64,000 nt of DNA, from the NCBI GenBank assembly GCA_944391485.1, contig CALXTQ010000006.1, positions 62,001 to 126,000 of the forward strand, given 5' to 3'. Both the position numbers and the translations under genes were made by a program. Position 1 is the stretch's first letter. Each line of letters starts with the position of its first letter. This DNA comes from an uncultured Alphaproteobacteria bacterium. Lineage in GTDB: Bacteria > Pseudomonadota > Alphaproteobacteria > RF32 > CAG-239. Under the pieces are notes generated by a model, which saw only the letters and a program-made list of their open reading frames with translations, was not told where the DNA came from and did not search any database. Below, piece by piece: positions 19,514 to 28,549 of the stretch.

Positions 19514-21664
19514 ATGTTAAGACAGTATGAATTAGTTGATTTAGTTAAATCGTATGACCCCGACGCCGATGAAGACGCTCTGAACCGGGCGTATGTCTTT
19601 GCTATGAAAAAGCACGGGGCGCAGCTGCGCACGTCCGGCGACCCTTATTACTCGCATCCGGTGGAAGTGGCGGGTATTCTGACCAAATTCAAACTTGATT
19701 CCGTGTCTATCATTGCCGGTCTGCTGCATGATACGGTGGAAGATACCGATACGACGGTCGAAGAAATCCGCGATCTGTTCGGAGACCAGGTGGCCCAGAT
19801 TGTGGATGGTCTGACCAAACTGGCCAAAATCGAGCAGAAATCCGCAAATAACAAGCAGGCCGAGAATTTCCGCAAGTTGCTGCTGGCAATGTCGGAAGAT
19901 ATCCGCGTGCTGCTCATCAAGCTGGCGGACAGACTGCACAACATGCGCACGCTGCATTTCTGCGCGCCGGAAAAACGGGCGCGAATCGCTAAGGAAACAT
20001 TGGATATATACGCGCCGCTGGCCGAACGCATCGGTATGCAGGAAGTAAAGAGCGAACTGGAAGAAATCGCGTTTGCAGAGCTGCATAAGGAAGCGCATGA
20101 TTCGATTGTGGCGCGTTTGAACTTTTTGCGCGAACAGGGCAGTAATCTGGTTCCGAAAATTATTGAGCAGCTGCAAAAGGACATGGAAGACAATGACATT
20201 AAGGCCGTGGTGTCAGGACGCGAAAAAACGCCTTATTCCATCTGGCGCAAAATGCAGCAGAAAAACGCTTCTTTTGAGCAGTTGTCTGATATCATGGCCT
20301 TTCGTATTATCGTTGACGACGTGGCGACCTGCTATCAGGCGCTGGGCGTGGTTCACAGCAAATATCACATGGTGCCGAGGCGTTTTAAAGACTATATTTC
20401 GACGCCGAAACCGAATGGTTATCAGTCTATCCATACCGGCGTCATCGGCCCGGAAAATACGAGAATCGAAATTCAGATCCGCACGCATGAAATGCACGAA
20501 ATCGGTGAGAAAGGCGTTGCCGCCCACTGGGCCTATAAACAGGGGCAGAAAGCCGAAGGCAAGAATTTCCGCTGGATACGCGAGCTGCTGGAGATTTTAG
20601 AGCAGGCTTCCAATCCGGAAGAATTTTTGGAAAATACCAAGCTGGAAATGTACAATGATCAGGTGTTCTGTTTTACACCCAAAGGCGATCTGATCGGTTT
20701 GCCGGTAAATTCAACGCCGGTTGACTTTGCCTATGCCGTGCATTCATCTGTCGGGGATTCCTGCGTCGGCGCCAAGATTAACGGTGAGATCCGGCCGCTG
20801 CGGACTGTTTTGCAGAACGGCGATCAGGTCGAAATTCTGACATCCAAGGCGCAGCATCCGTCCACGGAATGGGAGCGCTTTGTGGTTACCGGAAAGGCGA
20901 AGGCTGCTATCCGCCGCTATGTTCGCGCCTATAAGCGCGAGCAGTTTATTACGCTCGGCCAGGAGATTTTGGAACGTTTGTTCAAAGGCGAAAGTCTGGA
21001 ATTTTCGGAAAAAGGACTGGTCAGCGTTTTGCAGAATTTTGAGGCGGAATCGATTGACGATATTTATGCCAAGGTGGGCGAAGGGCTGGTTACCGGCTGG
21101 GACGTATTGAAAGCCGTCTATCCGGGATATAAGCAGTCCAAGCTCGAAAAGGTCGTAAAATCAATTAAAGTGCCGAGTTTCAAACGGACGATCAAAACCG
21201 GAAAGAGCAAAGGCGAACCGCTGAAGATCAAGGGGCTTATTCCGGGCATGGCGGTTCATTTTGCCGGCTGCTGTCATCCGCTGCCGGGTGACAGAATCGT
21301 CGGCATTGTAACGACGGGAAAGGGCGTGGCCGTTCATACCATAGACTGCAAACTGCTGGAAAAATTTGCCGACGAACCTGAGCGCTGGCTGGATATCGCC
21401 TGGGGCGAAGAGGCCGAAAACGAGCTGCATACCGGACGCCTGAAAGTTATGCTCAGCAATGAACCGGGATCTTTGGGAGAACTGTCGAATCTGGTGGCGC
21501 GGCATAACGGCAACATTTCCAATCTGAATATTGTTTACCGTACGGTCAGTTATTTTGAGATTTTGGTTGATATTGAGGTTAAGGATCTGAAACACCTGAC
21601 GGATATTATTGCGGCGCTGAAAGCTTCAAAAGTTGTTTCCTATGTGGCGCGGGCCAACCAGTAA
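19514..21664 (+). CDS. rsh: Bifunctional (p)ppGpp synthetase/hydrolase, RelA/SpoT (Rsh) family
   Basis: 716 aa, usual for long RSH enzymes. The N-terminal HD hydrolase domain has YYSHPVEVAG and the intact HDTVED motif (residues 72-77), so hydrolysis should be active. The synthetase domain holds FKDYISTPKPNGYQSIHT and HEIGEKGVAAHWAYK; a TGS domain begins near residue 385 (VFCFTPKGDLIGLP) and a C-terminal ACT domain near 640. It makes and degrades the alarmone (p)ppGpp in response to starvation. A GGAAG site precedes the ATG. Alphaproteobacteria usually have one such enzyme, and its place after rpoZ is typical. Confidence 0.95.
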   Translation: MLRQYELVDLVKSYDPDADEDALNRAYVFAMKKHGAQLRTSGDPYYSHPVEVAGILTKFKLDSVSIIAGLLHDTVEDTDTTVEEIRDLFGDQVAQIVDGLTKLAKIEQKSANNKQAENFRKLLLAMSEDIRVLLIKLADRLHNMRTLHFCAPEKRARIAKETLDIYAPLAERIGMQEVKSELEEIAFAELHKEAHDSIVARLNFLREQGSNLVPKIIEQLQKDMEDNDIKAVVSGREKTPYSIWRKMQQKNASFEQLSDIMAFRIIVDDVATCYQALGVVHSKYHMVPRRFKDYISTPKPNGYQSIHTGVIGPENTRIEIQIRTHEMHEIGEKGVAAHWAYKQGQKAEGKNFRWIRELLEILEQASNPEEFLENTKLEMYNDQVFCFTPKGDLIGLPVNSTPVDFAYAVHSSVGDSCVGAKINGEIRPLRTVLQNGDQVEILTSKAQHPSTEWERFVVTGKAKAAIRRYVRAYKREQFITLGQEILERLFKGESLEFSEKGLVSVLQNFEAESIDDIYAKVGEGLVTGWDVLKAVYPGYKQSKLEKVVKSIKVPSFKRTIKTGKSKGEPLKIKGLIPGMAVHFAGCCHPLPGDRIVGIVTTGKGVAVHTIDCKLLEKFADEPERWLDIAWGEEAENELHTGRLKVMLSNEPGSLGELSNLVARHNGNISNLNIVYRTVSYFEILVDIEVKDLKHLTDIIAALKASKVVSYVARANQ

Positions 21665-21851
21665 TAAGGCGGAGCCGGTTGTTTTCGGCAAAAAGATACG
21701 CGGGCTTTTTCATCCGGACGGAGAAGAATGTCCGGAAAAGACGGAGAGCTTCGTCTCTGCCGGCAGAAGAAGACTATCGGAATTTTAAATGGTTGATGTT
21801 ATGGCTTATTATGCATATATATGGCAGCAGGAAAACAGACAGGAGCTTTGA

Positions 21852-22412
21852 GTGTTCAGACGCAGGAAAAATCCCGGGTTCTTTAGAAATATAAAGCGCG
21901 CCGTCTGGCCGGAGGGTGGCTGGAAGCGTTACGGCCGGTATCTGCTGTTGCGCCTTAACCGTCTGAACGGTTCGCCGCACAGCATTGCCGCCGGCGTTGC
22001 CTGCGGCGTGGCGATCTCCTTTACGCCTTTTGTCGGATTTCATTTTGTTCTAGCGGCTCTGACGGCGCTGCTTATCCGCGGAAACGTGCTGGCCAGCGCC
22101 ATCGGCACGGCGGCCGGCAATCCGTGGACATTTCCCTTTATCTGGGTGTCCGTTTTGTATACGGGGCGTTTTATGCTCGGGGAGACGGCAGGTGGCCGCG
22201 TCGAGTTTGTCCGGGTTTTTGAGAAATCTTTTCACGCGCTGATGACTTTTGATTTCAGCCTGTTTTTTTCAGATGTCTGGCCTATTGTCTGGCCGATGAT
22301 GGTCGGAAGCATTCCGTATTATTTTTTATCCTGGACTGTCAGTTATTATCTGGTTAAAAAGGCTTTGGAAAAAATCGAGCAGTCGCGCCGGAACAAGAGG
22401 CCCAGACTGTAA
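21852..22412 (+). CDS. DUF2062 membrane protein
   Basis: 186 aa, GTG start with AGGAG eight bases upstream. The product matches the DUF2062 pattern: SPHSIAAGVACGVAISFTPFVGFH, then ALTALLIRGNVLASAIGTAAGNPWTFPFIW, and a C-terminal hydrophobic segment followed by a basic tail. Three or so membrane spans are likely. The biochemical role of this family is not established. It sits between rsh and acpS, the usual place in many alphaproteobacteria. Confidence 0.85.
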   Translation: MFRRRKNPGFFRNIKRAVWPEGGWKRYGRYLLLRLNRLNGSPHSIAAGVACGVAISFTPFVGFHFVLAALTALLIRGNVLASAIGTAAGNPWTFPFIWVSVLYTGRFMLGETAGGRVEFVRVFEKSFHALMTFDFSLFFSDVWPIVWPMMVGSIPYYFLSWTVSYYLVKKALEKIEQSRRNKRPRL

Positions 22413-22443
22413 AAATAATGATTGCAAAAAGGAGCGGAAAATT

Positions 22444-22848
22444 ATGATTGCGGGTATCGGAAGCGATTTGGCAAATATTGAACGGATCGGACGGGCGCTG
22501 GAAAAGTTCGGCGACCGTTTTGTCGGCAAGACGTTTTCTGTCGCCGAACAGGCTGAAATCAACCGCCGCAAAAAACTTTCGGAGCGGGAATACGCCTGCG
22601 CCGCGGCAAAGCGCTTTGCCGCCAAGGAAGCCTGTTCCAAAGCTTTGGGAACAGGATTTCGCGAAGGGATTTTTCTGAAAAATATTGAGGTTACTCATCT
22701 GCCGAGCGGAAAGCCGGAACTCCGTCTGACCGGCGGCGCCAAAAAACAGCTGGAAAAACTTTCCGGCGGCCGGAACGCGCGCGTGCTGGTTACCATGACC
22801 GATGATTATCCCTGGGCGCAGGCTTTTGTTATTATTGAGATAATTTGA
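22444..22848 (+). CDS. acpS: Holo-[acyl-carrier-protein] synthase
   Basis: 134 aa, normal length. It transfers the 4'-phosphopantetheine arm of CoA to apo-ACP for fatty acid synthesis. The start IAGIGSDLANIERI contains the metal-binding Asp8, and AAKRFAAKEACSKALGTG holds the catalytic Glu and Lys region. An AGGAG site lies upstream. It follows the DUF2062 gene by 31 bp and precedes lepB, as in related genomes. Confidence 0.93.
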   Translation: MIAGIGSDLANIERIGRALEKFGDRFVGKTFSVAEQAEINRRKKLSEREYACAAAKRFAAKEACSKALGTGFREGIFLKNIEVTHLPSGKPELRLTGGAKKQLEKLSGGRNARVLVTMTDDYPWAQAFVIIEII

Positions 22849-22897
22849 TTTTTATGTTGCCATAAAAAAAATATTGTTTAGTATGTGGAGAAAATTG

Positions 22898-22957
22898 TTT
22901 TAGAAAAATGCATTTTGAAATGCCTTTCTCTAAAATAATCTTAATTTTTTTAAGATT
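22898..22957 (+). promoter_or_regulatory. Two hairpins in the lepB leader
   Basis: TTTTAGA pairs with TCTAAAA around an inner GCATTT/AAATGC stem; a second stem, AATCTTAA/TTAAGATT, ends 15 bases before the lepB start. Both are AT-rich. They could regulate translation or act as a weak terminator after acpS. Confidence 0.45.
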
Positions 22958-22971
22958 GAAAAGGATTTACG

Positions 22972-23700
22972 ATGGAAAAAGACGAGAGTTTTATGGATAC
23001 CGTTAAGACGGTGATTTATGCGGTGGTTATTGCGATTTTAATCCGCACGTTTCTGTTTGAGCCGTTTAAGATCCCCTCGGGATCCATGTATCCGACTTTG
23101 TATGTGGGGGATTATCTGTTTGTTTCCAAATATACGTACGGTTACTCCAAGCACTCGATGCCTTTTTCTCTGCCGCTGTTTGAGGGCCGCATCTGGGAAG
23201 ATATGCCGCAGCGCGGAGATGTTGTCGTGTTTAAGTTTCCGCAGGACAACAAAACCGATTTTATTAAGAGAATTATCGGTCTGCCCGGCGATAAGGTTAA
23301 AATGTCCAAGGGTCGGCTGTATATAAACGGCAAACCGGTGGAGCGCGAAGAAACGGAGGATTTTGTCATCCGCGACGCGCAGGGCAATGCCGAACGTTAC
23401 CGCCAGTATACGGAAATTCTGCCGGAAGGTTTTGAACATAAAATTATTGAGGTTTCCGATTTTGAAAATGTTGATGATACGCCCGAGATTACCGTGCCGC
23501 AGGGCAGTTTCTTCGTTATGGGAGACAACCGCGACCGCTCGGACGACAGCCGCGTCAACGTAGGTTTTGTGCCGTTTGAAAATCTGGTCGGCAAGGCGCG
23601 TTTCCTGTTTTTCTCCCATAATGACGAGGGAGCCTGGTACAAACCCTGGAGCTGGCCGAAAAAAATCCGTTGGGAACGGCTGTTCAACAAAATAAATTAG
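22972..23700 (+). CDS. lepB: Signal peptidase I
   Basis: 242 aa. It cleaves signal peptides on the outer face of the inner membrane. One N-terminal span (about residues 10-27) leads to FKIPSGSMYPTL with nucleophile Ser38. The general-base lysine is in FIKRIIGLPGDKV, and the late box GDNRDRSDDSR is intact. The length fits the short alphaproteobacterial form with a single N-terminal anchor. It precedes rnc and era, the conserved order. Confidence 0.95.
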   Translation: MEKDESFMDTVKTVIYAVVIAILIRTFLFEPFKIPSGSMYPTLYVGDYLFVSKYTYGYSKHSMPFSLPLFEGRIWEDMPQRGDVVVFKFPQDNKTDFIKRIIGLPGDKVKMSKGRLYINGKPVEREETEDFVIRDAQGNAERYRQYTEILPEGFEHKIIEVSDFENVDDTPEITVPQGSFFVMGDNRDRSDDSRVNVGFVPFENLVGKARFLFFSHNDEGAWYKPWSWPKKIRWERLFNKIN

Positions 23701-23712
23701 TTTACGGGCATC

Positions 23713-23782
23713 CAGAGCAAAAATACGCCGCGAAGTCCGGTGTTGTCGTGCATTTGGTCCCTGGCTTCGTGTTTTTACTCTG
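23713..23782 (+). promoter_or_regulatory. Irregular hairpin in the rnc leader, candidate RNase III site
   Basis: CAGAG pairs with CTCTG, AAAAA with TTTTT, CGAAG with CTTCG and CC with GG, with small bulges, giving a roughly 70-nt interrupted stem between lepB and rnc. In E. coli, RNase III cleaves a hairpin in its own leader to limit its expression. This element could play the same part. Confidence 0.5.
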
Positions 23783-23837
23783 TTTGCTTTCCGATAACCG
23801 AACGGGCGTTATGCCCTCAGGAAGGGGAGTAATGTTT

Positions 23838-24506
23838 ATGAATAATATTTCTGAACTTGAAGAAATTCTCGGATACAGTTTCCGTAACAGGAATCTGCTC
23901 AGGCAGGCTCTGACTCACAGCAGTTACAGTTCTCGTCTGGCGGAAAACTACGAGCGTCTGGAGTTTTTGGGCGACAGGGTGCTGGGACTGGCCATAGCCA
24001 GCCTGCTGTACCAGATGTTTCCGTGCGAACCGGAAGGAAACCTGTCGCAGCGGCATACCGGTCTGGTGAATAAGGATTGCGTTTCCGAAGTGGCAAAGAC
24101 CCTCAAGCTTGATAAATTTGTCGTGGTGGCCAATGAAGAAATCAGAGAAAACGAAAATGTTCTCTGCGATGTCTGCGAGGCGGTTATCGGCGCGATTTTT
24201 GAGGATGCCGGCTGCGAAACGGCGGTCGAGTTTGTCGACAGGCACTGGAAAGAACTGATTGATAAAAATATGGCGCCGCCCAAAGATGCCAAAACCCAGC
24301 TGCAGGAAGTCGCCCATAATCTGAACAGGGGCGTGCCCCAGTATCGTCTTGTCAGCCGCGAAGGCAGTGAGCATGAACCGATTTTTCATATTGAGGTATT
24401 GTTAAAAGATATGGAACCCGAAATGGGCAGCGGCCGCAATAAGAAACTCGCCGAACAGGAGGCGGCGGCAAAAATGCTTGGAAAACTGGGAGTTTGCAAT
24501 GTCTAA
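23838..24506 (+). CDS. rnc: Ribonuclease III
   Basis: 222 aa, normal length. It cuts double-stranded RNA in rRNA maturation and mRNA decay. The catalytic domain has the signature ERLEFLGDRVLGL and the second acidic cluster CDVCEAVIGAIFEDAG. The C-terminal dsRNA-binding domain ends LAEQEAAAKMLGKLG. I chose the ATG giving MNNISELEE because GGGGAG is eight bases away; an ATG two codons upstream is too close to that site. It overlaps era by eight bases. Confidence 0.94.
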   Translation: MNNISELEEILGYSFRNRNLLRQALTHSSYSSRLAENYERLEFLGDRVLGLAIASLLYQMFPCEPEGNLSQRHTGLVNKDCVSEVAKTLKLDKFVVVANEEIRENENVLCDVCEAVIGAIFEDAGCETAVEFVDRHWKELIDKNMAPPKDAKTQLQEVAHNLNRGVPQYRLVSREGSEHEPIFHIEVLLKDMEPEMGSGRNKKLAEQEAAAKMLGKLGVCNV

Positions 24507-25413
24507 GCCCGAAGATGCCCAGCCGTCGCGCTGCGGTTTTGTGGCGCTCATCGGCGCGCCGAATGCCGGAAAATCGACCATAACCAACAATTTTGTGGGG
24601 TCGAAAGTTTCGATTGTTTCGCCGAAGGTGCAGACAACGCGTACTCTGGTCAAGGGCATCGGCATTTATGGCAATACGCAGATTATTTTCATTGATACGC
24701 CCGGCATTTTCAAGCCCAAGCGGCGTCTGGACCGCGCGATGGTCGCTTCCGCCTGGAACGGTGTAGGCGATGCCGATATTACGGTGCTGGTCGTGGATGC
24801 CAGACGGGGGTATGACGAGGAAACAAAGGCTATTGTGGCCAGACTTGCCAAGAACAAAAAGAAGGCGGTGCTGGTTCTTAATAAAGTTGATCTGGTGCAA
24901 AAGGAAAGACTGCTGGTTTTGAGCGCCGAACTTAACCGGGATTTTGCGTTTGAGCAGACTTTTATGATTTCGGCGGCAACCGGACAGAATACCGAAGAAT
25001 TTTACCGTTATCTGGCGGAAAATTTGCCGGAAAGTCCGTGGTACTATCCCGAAGACCAGATTTCTGACATGCCGCTTAAGCTGCTGGCGGCAGAGATCGT
25101 GCGCGAAAAGCTTTTTTTGTATCTGCGCCAGGAGCTGCCGTATTCCCTGACGGTTGAACCGGAACTTTGGGAACGCCGCGAAGATGGATCTGTCAGGGCG
25201 GAAATTACCATATATGTTGAAAGAGACAGCCAGAAAATTATTGTCTTAGGCAAAGGTGGCGCCATGATTAAAAAAATCGGCCAGGCTGCCCGCCGTGAAA
25301 TCGAAGAGCTTCTGGAAGACCGCGTTCATCTGTTTTTGTTTGTCAAAGTCCGCGAGAACTGGGGAGACGATCCCGCCAGATATGCGGAATGGGGGCTGAA
25401 TTTCAACGCCTAG
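24499..25413 (+). CDS. era: GTPase Era
   Basis: 304 aa, normal length. Era binds the 3' end of 16S rRNA and helps 30S maturation. GTP-binding motifs are GAPNAGKST, DTPG, NKVD and SAATGQ; the C-terminal KH domain contains KIIVLGKGGAMIKKIGQAAR. The ATG giving MSKPED lies inside the rnc 3' end with GGGAG eight bases upstream, so translation is coupled to rnc. recO, often next, is absent. Confidence 0.95.
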   Translation: MSKPEDAQPSRCGFVALIGAPNAGKSTITNNFVGSKVSIVSPKVQTTRTLVKGIGIYGNTQIIFIDTPGIFKPKRRLDRAMVASAWNGVGDADITVLVVDARRGYDEETKAIVARLAKNKKKAVLVLNKVDLVQKERLLVLSAELNRDFAFEQTFMISAATGQNTEEFYRYLAENLPESPWYYPEDQISDMPLKLLAAEIVREKLFLYLRQELPYSLTVEPELWERREDGSVRAEITIYVERDSQKIIVLGKGGAMIKKIGQAARREIEELLEDRVHLFLFVKVRENWGDDPARYAEWGLNFNA

Positions 25414-25641
25414 TTTCCAAAAAAACAGTTGGCGCAATTGCGTGGAACAGGAACGGTTAGCGTCCGGAAGCGCTGTGTTTTCCGATAAGAACGGGGTTAC
25501 AGGAAAGCATGTCCGGGCAAGGGAGCGCGCGTTTTGGCGAAAAATGTTTGTGCCGCGCGCAAAGACGTTGCTTTCCGCGGAGGTCGTCCGGGGTTTTATT
25601 TTGCGGAAAATAGCTTATATATGCTGCGGAGGAGAAAAAGC

Positions 25642-26022
25642 ATGAAAAAATTTTTATTTATTTTGGGAGCTACGTTGCTTCTGGCTGGCTGCAGCATGGG
25701 CGAGCAGACGCTTTGCGGCACATATCACGGTGTGCTGCCGGCGGCCAGCGGTCCGGGAATTGAAACCGACATTACCTTTAACAAAAACGGCACTTTCAGC
25801 CGCCATCAGGTTTATCTTGACGAGAAAGACGGCGTGTTTGACGAAAGCGGCACCTATAAAATCCGGAATAATATTATAACACTGTCTTCGGGCAACGGCG
25901 AAAGCAGTTATTATCAGATTGAAGATCGTCAGATCCGTCAGCTTGATATGGAGAAAAAGCCGGTTACCGGCGATCTGGCGCAATATTATGTTCTGAAACA
26001 GTCGCAAAGCTGCGCAAATTGA
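25642..26022 (+). CDS. NlpE N-terminal-like lipoprotein without the CXXC motif
   Basis: 126 aa. A lipobox LAGC (Cys17) predicts lipid anchoring. The mature domain follows the NlpE N-terminal pattern: CGTYHGVLPAASGPGIETDI, then NGTFSRHQVYL, then ESGTYKI and IITLSSG. In E. coli NlpE this domain carries a CXXC pair in the loop before GIE and signals envelope stress. Here that loop reads AASGPG, so the redox pair is missing. The start has GGAGGAG a few bases upstream. It is monocistronic with two terminators behind it. Confidence 0.75.
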   Translation: MKKFLFILGATLLLAGCSMGEQTLCGTYHGVLPAASGPGIETDITFNKNGTFSRHQVYLDEKDGVFDESGTYKIRNNIITLSSGNGESSYYQIEDRQIRQLDMEKKPVTGDLAQYYVLKQSQSCAN

Positions 26023-26030
26023 TTTTTCGG

Positions 26031-26107
26031 CCCGGGTTTCCCGGGTCTTTTTTTGATCGGACGGGTTTTTCCGCCTGAAATCTGTTTTTAGGCGGAAAAG
26101 TTTTTTT
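26031..26107 (+). terminator. Two tandem intrinsic terminators
   Basis: CCCGGG-TTT-CCCGGG followed by a T run, then TTTTCCGCCT against AGGCGGAAAA followed by TTTTTTT. They insulate the flagellar promoter downstream. Confidence 0.85.
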
Positions 26108-26185
26108 GTATGCAAAAGTCAATTTGCTGAAAATACGTTGTTTTTTTTATGCTCATTTATAATCTTTTTATCATATTTTAAAAAA

Positions 26186-26201
26186 TGGCACGATGTTTGC
26201 A
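26186..26201 (+). promoter_or_regulatory. Sigma-54 (RpoN) promoter of the flgF operon
   Basis: TGGCACGATGTTTGCA matches the -24/-12 consensus at every fixed position (GG and GC eleven bases apart). Transcription would start about 38 bp before flgF. Sigma-54 promoters need an enhancer-binding activator; in Caulobacter the flgF operon uses FlbD. No activator gene lies in this window. Confidence 0.85.
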
Positions 26202-26248
26202 TATATTTTGGCAAAGGGAACATTATCCAAAAGATTGGGGAGAATATT

Positions 26249-26992
26249 ATGGATAATACGAAATATATCGCTTTGTCGCGCCAGATGGCTTTATGGAAAC
26301 AAATGGACATCGTTTCCAACAATATGGCCAATATGAATACGTCGGGCTATAAACAGGACGAAGCCGTTTTTTCTTCTTTCGTTACCCGGACAAAAAATGC
26401 CGAGGGGTTTGGCAGAATTCCGGTCTATTTTACGCAGGATTACGGCATTTTCAAAGATTTTCGCGAAGGCGCGATTGTTCAGACCGGCAATACCTTTGAC
26501 CTGGCTTTGCAGGGAGACGCTTTCTTTGCGGTGGAGACGGCAGGAGGCGAACGCTATACCCGCAAAGGCCAGTTTACTCTTGACGGAAACGGACAACTGG
26601 TTACTTCCGAAGGCAATGCCGTTATGTCCGAGAACAACGAGCCGTTTTTCTTTGCTCCGGGCGAAACGGAAATCTCGATTGCCGAAAACGGCGAAGTTTC
26701 CACCGAAAACGGCGTTATCGGCCGTCTGAAACTTGTTTCTTTTGCCGATAATCAGAAATTGCTGAAAGTTGCCGATACCATGTTTGAAAACACGCAAGGC
26801 AACGGAATGGTCATCAATCCGCAGGAGGTTCGGGTTGTTCAGGGGGCCGTCGAGAAGTCGAACGTCGACCCGATTTCGGAAATGACCAGACTGATTAAAC
26901 TGCAGCGCTCTTACGAGATGGTTCAGTCGATGATTGACGAAGAGCACGAGCGCTTGTCCAACACTATTACAGCTTACTCGCAGCTGGCTTAA
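26249..26992 (+). CDS. flgF: Flagellar basal-body rod protein FlgF
   Basis: 247 aa. A proximal rod component exported by the flagellar type III system, so there is no signal peptide. The N-terminal rod signature is QMALWKQMDIVSNNMANMNTSGYKQ and the C-terminal helix reads LIKLQRSYEMVQSMIDEEHERLSNTI. The ATG giving MDNTKY has GGGGAG upstream; a longer frame starts within the promoter. It is first gene of the sigma-54 operon and flgG follows after 19 bp. Confidence 0.94.
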   Translation: MDNTKYIALSRQMALWKQMDIVSNNMANMNTSGYKQDEAVFSSFVTRTKNAEGFGRIPVYFTQDYGIFKDFREGAIVQTGNTFDLALQGDAFFAVETAGGERYTRKGQFTLDGNGQLVTSEGNAVMSENNEPFFFAPGETEISIAENGEVSTENGVIGRLKLVSFADNQKLLKVADTMFENTQGNGMVINPQEVRVVQGAVEKSNVDPISEMTRLIKLQRSYEMVQSMIDEEHERLSNTITAYSQLA

Positions 26993-27011
26993 TTAAAAAG
27001 GGGAAAATAAT

Positions 27012-27800
27012 ATGAGATCTTTAGCTATCGGCGCCACGGGAATGCTTGCACAGCAGACGAATGTCGACGTTATTTCCAACAATATCGCCAATATGAACAC
27101 CACGGCTTTTACCAAAAGAAGAGCTGAATTCAATGATTTGCTTTATCAGAACATTATTCGTCCGGGCTCGGCGTCCACGTCGTCTGACACGGTTGTGCCT
27201 TCAGGCATCCAGCTTGGTCTTGGTGTCCGGACGGCAGCCGTTTACCGCATTACGGACGGCAGCGGCCTGACAAATACCAATAATACGCTTGACCTGGCCA
27301 TCAGGGGGCGCGGTTATTTTCAGATTGAGCTGCCCGAAGGAAAGGGTATTGCCTATACGCGCGACGGCGCTTTCCAGAGAAACGGCGACGGCGTGATCGT
27401 AACGCATGACGGTTATGTGGTTCAGCCGGAAATAACCATTCCGGACGATGCCGTCGAAATCTATGTCAACAATTCCGGCGAAGTCTGGATTAAACAGGAC
27501 GGCGAGACGGATGAGGTGAACGTCGGCCAGCTGGAACTGGCTACGTTTCCGAACGAAGCCGGTCTGGAAGCTATGGGACAGAATATGTTTCTTGAAACGC
27601 AGGCTTCCGGCGCGCCGATTATCGACAATCCGGATACGGAAGCTTTCGGCTCTATCCTGCAGGGATATCTGGAAACGTCTAATGTCAATCCGGTGGCGGA
27701 AATTACGGAACTGGTTTCCGCGCAGAGAGCTTATGAAATGAACTCGAAAATTATCCAGACATCGGATCAGATGCTGAGCACGATTACACAGCTGAGATAG
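27012..27800 (+). CDS. flgG: Flagellar distal rod protein FlgG
   Basis: 262 aa, the usual length. It forms the distal rod that passes through the P and L rings. The N-terminus has MLAQQTNVDVISNNIANMNT and the middle LDLAIRGRGYFQIELP. The C-terminus has LETSNVNPVAEITELVSAQ and then AYEMNSKIIQTSDQM. A ribosome site, AAAGGGG, precedes the ATG. It is second gene of the flgF-flgG-flgA-flgH operon. Confidence 0.96.
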   Translation: MRSLAIGATGMLAQQTNVDVISNNIANMNTTAFTKRRAEFNDLLYQNIIRPGSASTSSDTVVPSGIQLGLGVRTAAVYRITDGSGLTNTNNTLDLAIRGRGYFQIELPEGKGIAYTRDGAFQRNGDGVIVTHDGYVVQPEITIPDDAVEIYVNNSGEVWIKQDGETDEVNVGQLELATFPNEAGLEAMGQNMFLETQASGAPIIDNPDTEAFGSILQGYLETSNVNPVAEITELVSAQRAYEMNSKIIQTSDQMLSTITQLR

Positions 27801-27823
27801 CCGGAGCTGGTTCAGGGGGAGAA

Positions 27824-28534
27824 ATGTTGAAAGTTTTTTGCATAACAGTTTTAGTGTCGCTGGCATTAGTTTTTAACGCATTTGCAGAGAAGCTGCTGAT
27901 TGTGGGGGAAAATGAGATTACAGACGCAATTAAAACCGAGTTTGCGGAGCAGGGGCTGGATGAGAAACTTGATTTGGAATTTTTTGGTGGGCAAACCTCT
28001 TTCCATATCGAAGGTGCTGACAGCTATAAAATTATGGTTACGGCGCTGAAGTTTGACGAGCTGCAGAATAAGTTCGGCTGCGCCCTCGAAATTTTTGCTG
28101 ACGGCAAATCTTATGCAAAAACGGGAATACAGGGAAAATACTATGTGATTGCCGATGTTTATGTTCCGGCGGAGATTATCCGAAAGGGCGACATAATTAC
28201 CCGCGACAAGCTGAAGCAGATTTCGGTTCGCAGCAGCCGCGTGAAGCCGGTTTTTGTAACGGATGCGGAAAAGCTTGTCGGCAAAGAGGCCAAAAAAACG
28301 CTGAAAGAGGGGAAACTTGTTTCGGCTAAGGATATCGGAGCCAAAGTTCTGATTAAAAAGGGCGATGTGGTTACCGTTATTTATAAAACCGACAGAATGC
28401 AGATTACGGCCAAGGCGGAAGCTTTGGAAGACGGCGCCGAAGGCGACAAAATCGAGCTGCTGAATACAAAAAGCCAAAAAGCCTTGTACGGCGAGGTTCT
28501 GAACGCCGATACGGTTGAAGTTGAACAGCAATAG
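27824..28534 (+). CDS. flgA: Flagellar P-ring assembly chaperone FlgA
   Basis: 236 aa. A signal peptide (ending NAFA-EK) sends it to the periplasm, where FlgA helps FlgI form the P ring. The C-terminal SAF-like region has VPAEIIRKGDIITRDKL, then LVGKEAKKTLKEGKLV and VLIKKGDVVTVIYKT. The N-terminal half is poorly conserved, as is usual. It lies between flgG and flgH; flgI is not in the window. Confidence 0.9.
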   Translation: MLKVFCITVLVSLALVFNAFAEKLLIVGENEITDAIKTEFAEQGLDEKLDLEFFGGQTSFHIEGADSYKIMVTALKFDELQNKFGCALEIFADGKSYAKTGIQGKYYVIADVYVPAEIIRKGDIITRDKLKQISVRSSRVKPVFVTDAEKLVGKEAKKTLKEGKLVSAKDIGAKVLIKKGDVVTVIYKTDRMQITAKAEALEDGAEGDKIELLNTKSQKALYGEVLNADTVEVEQQ

Positions 28535-28549
28535 AAGGGGACTATTGAT

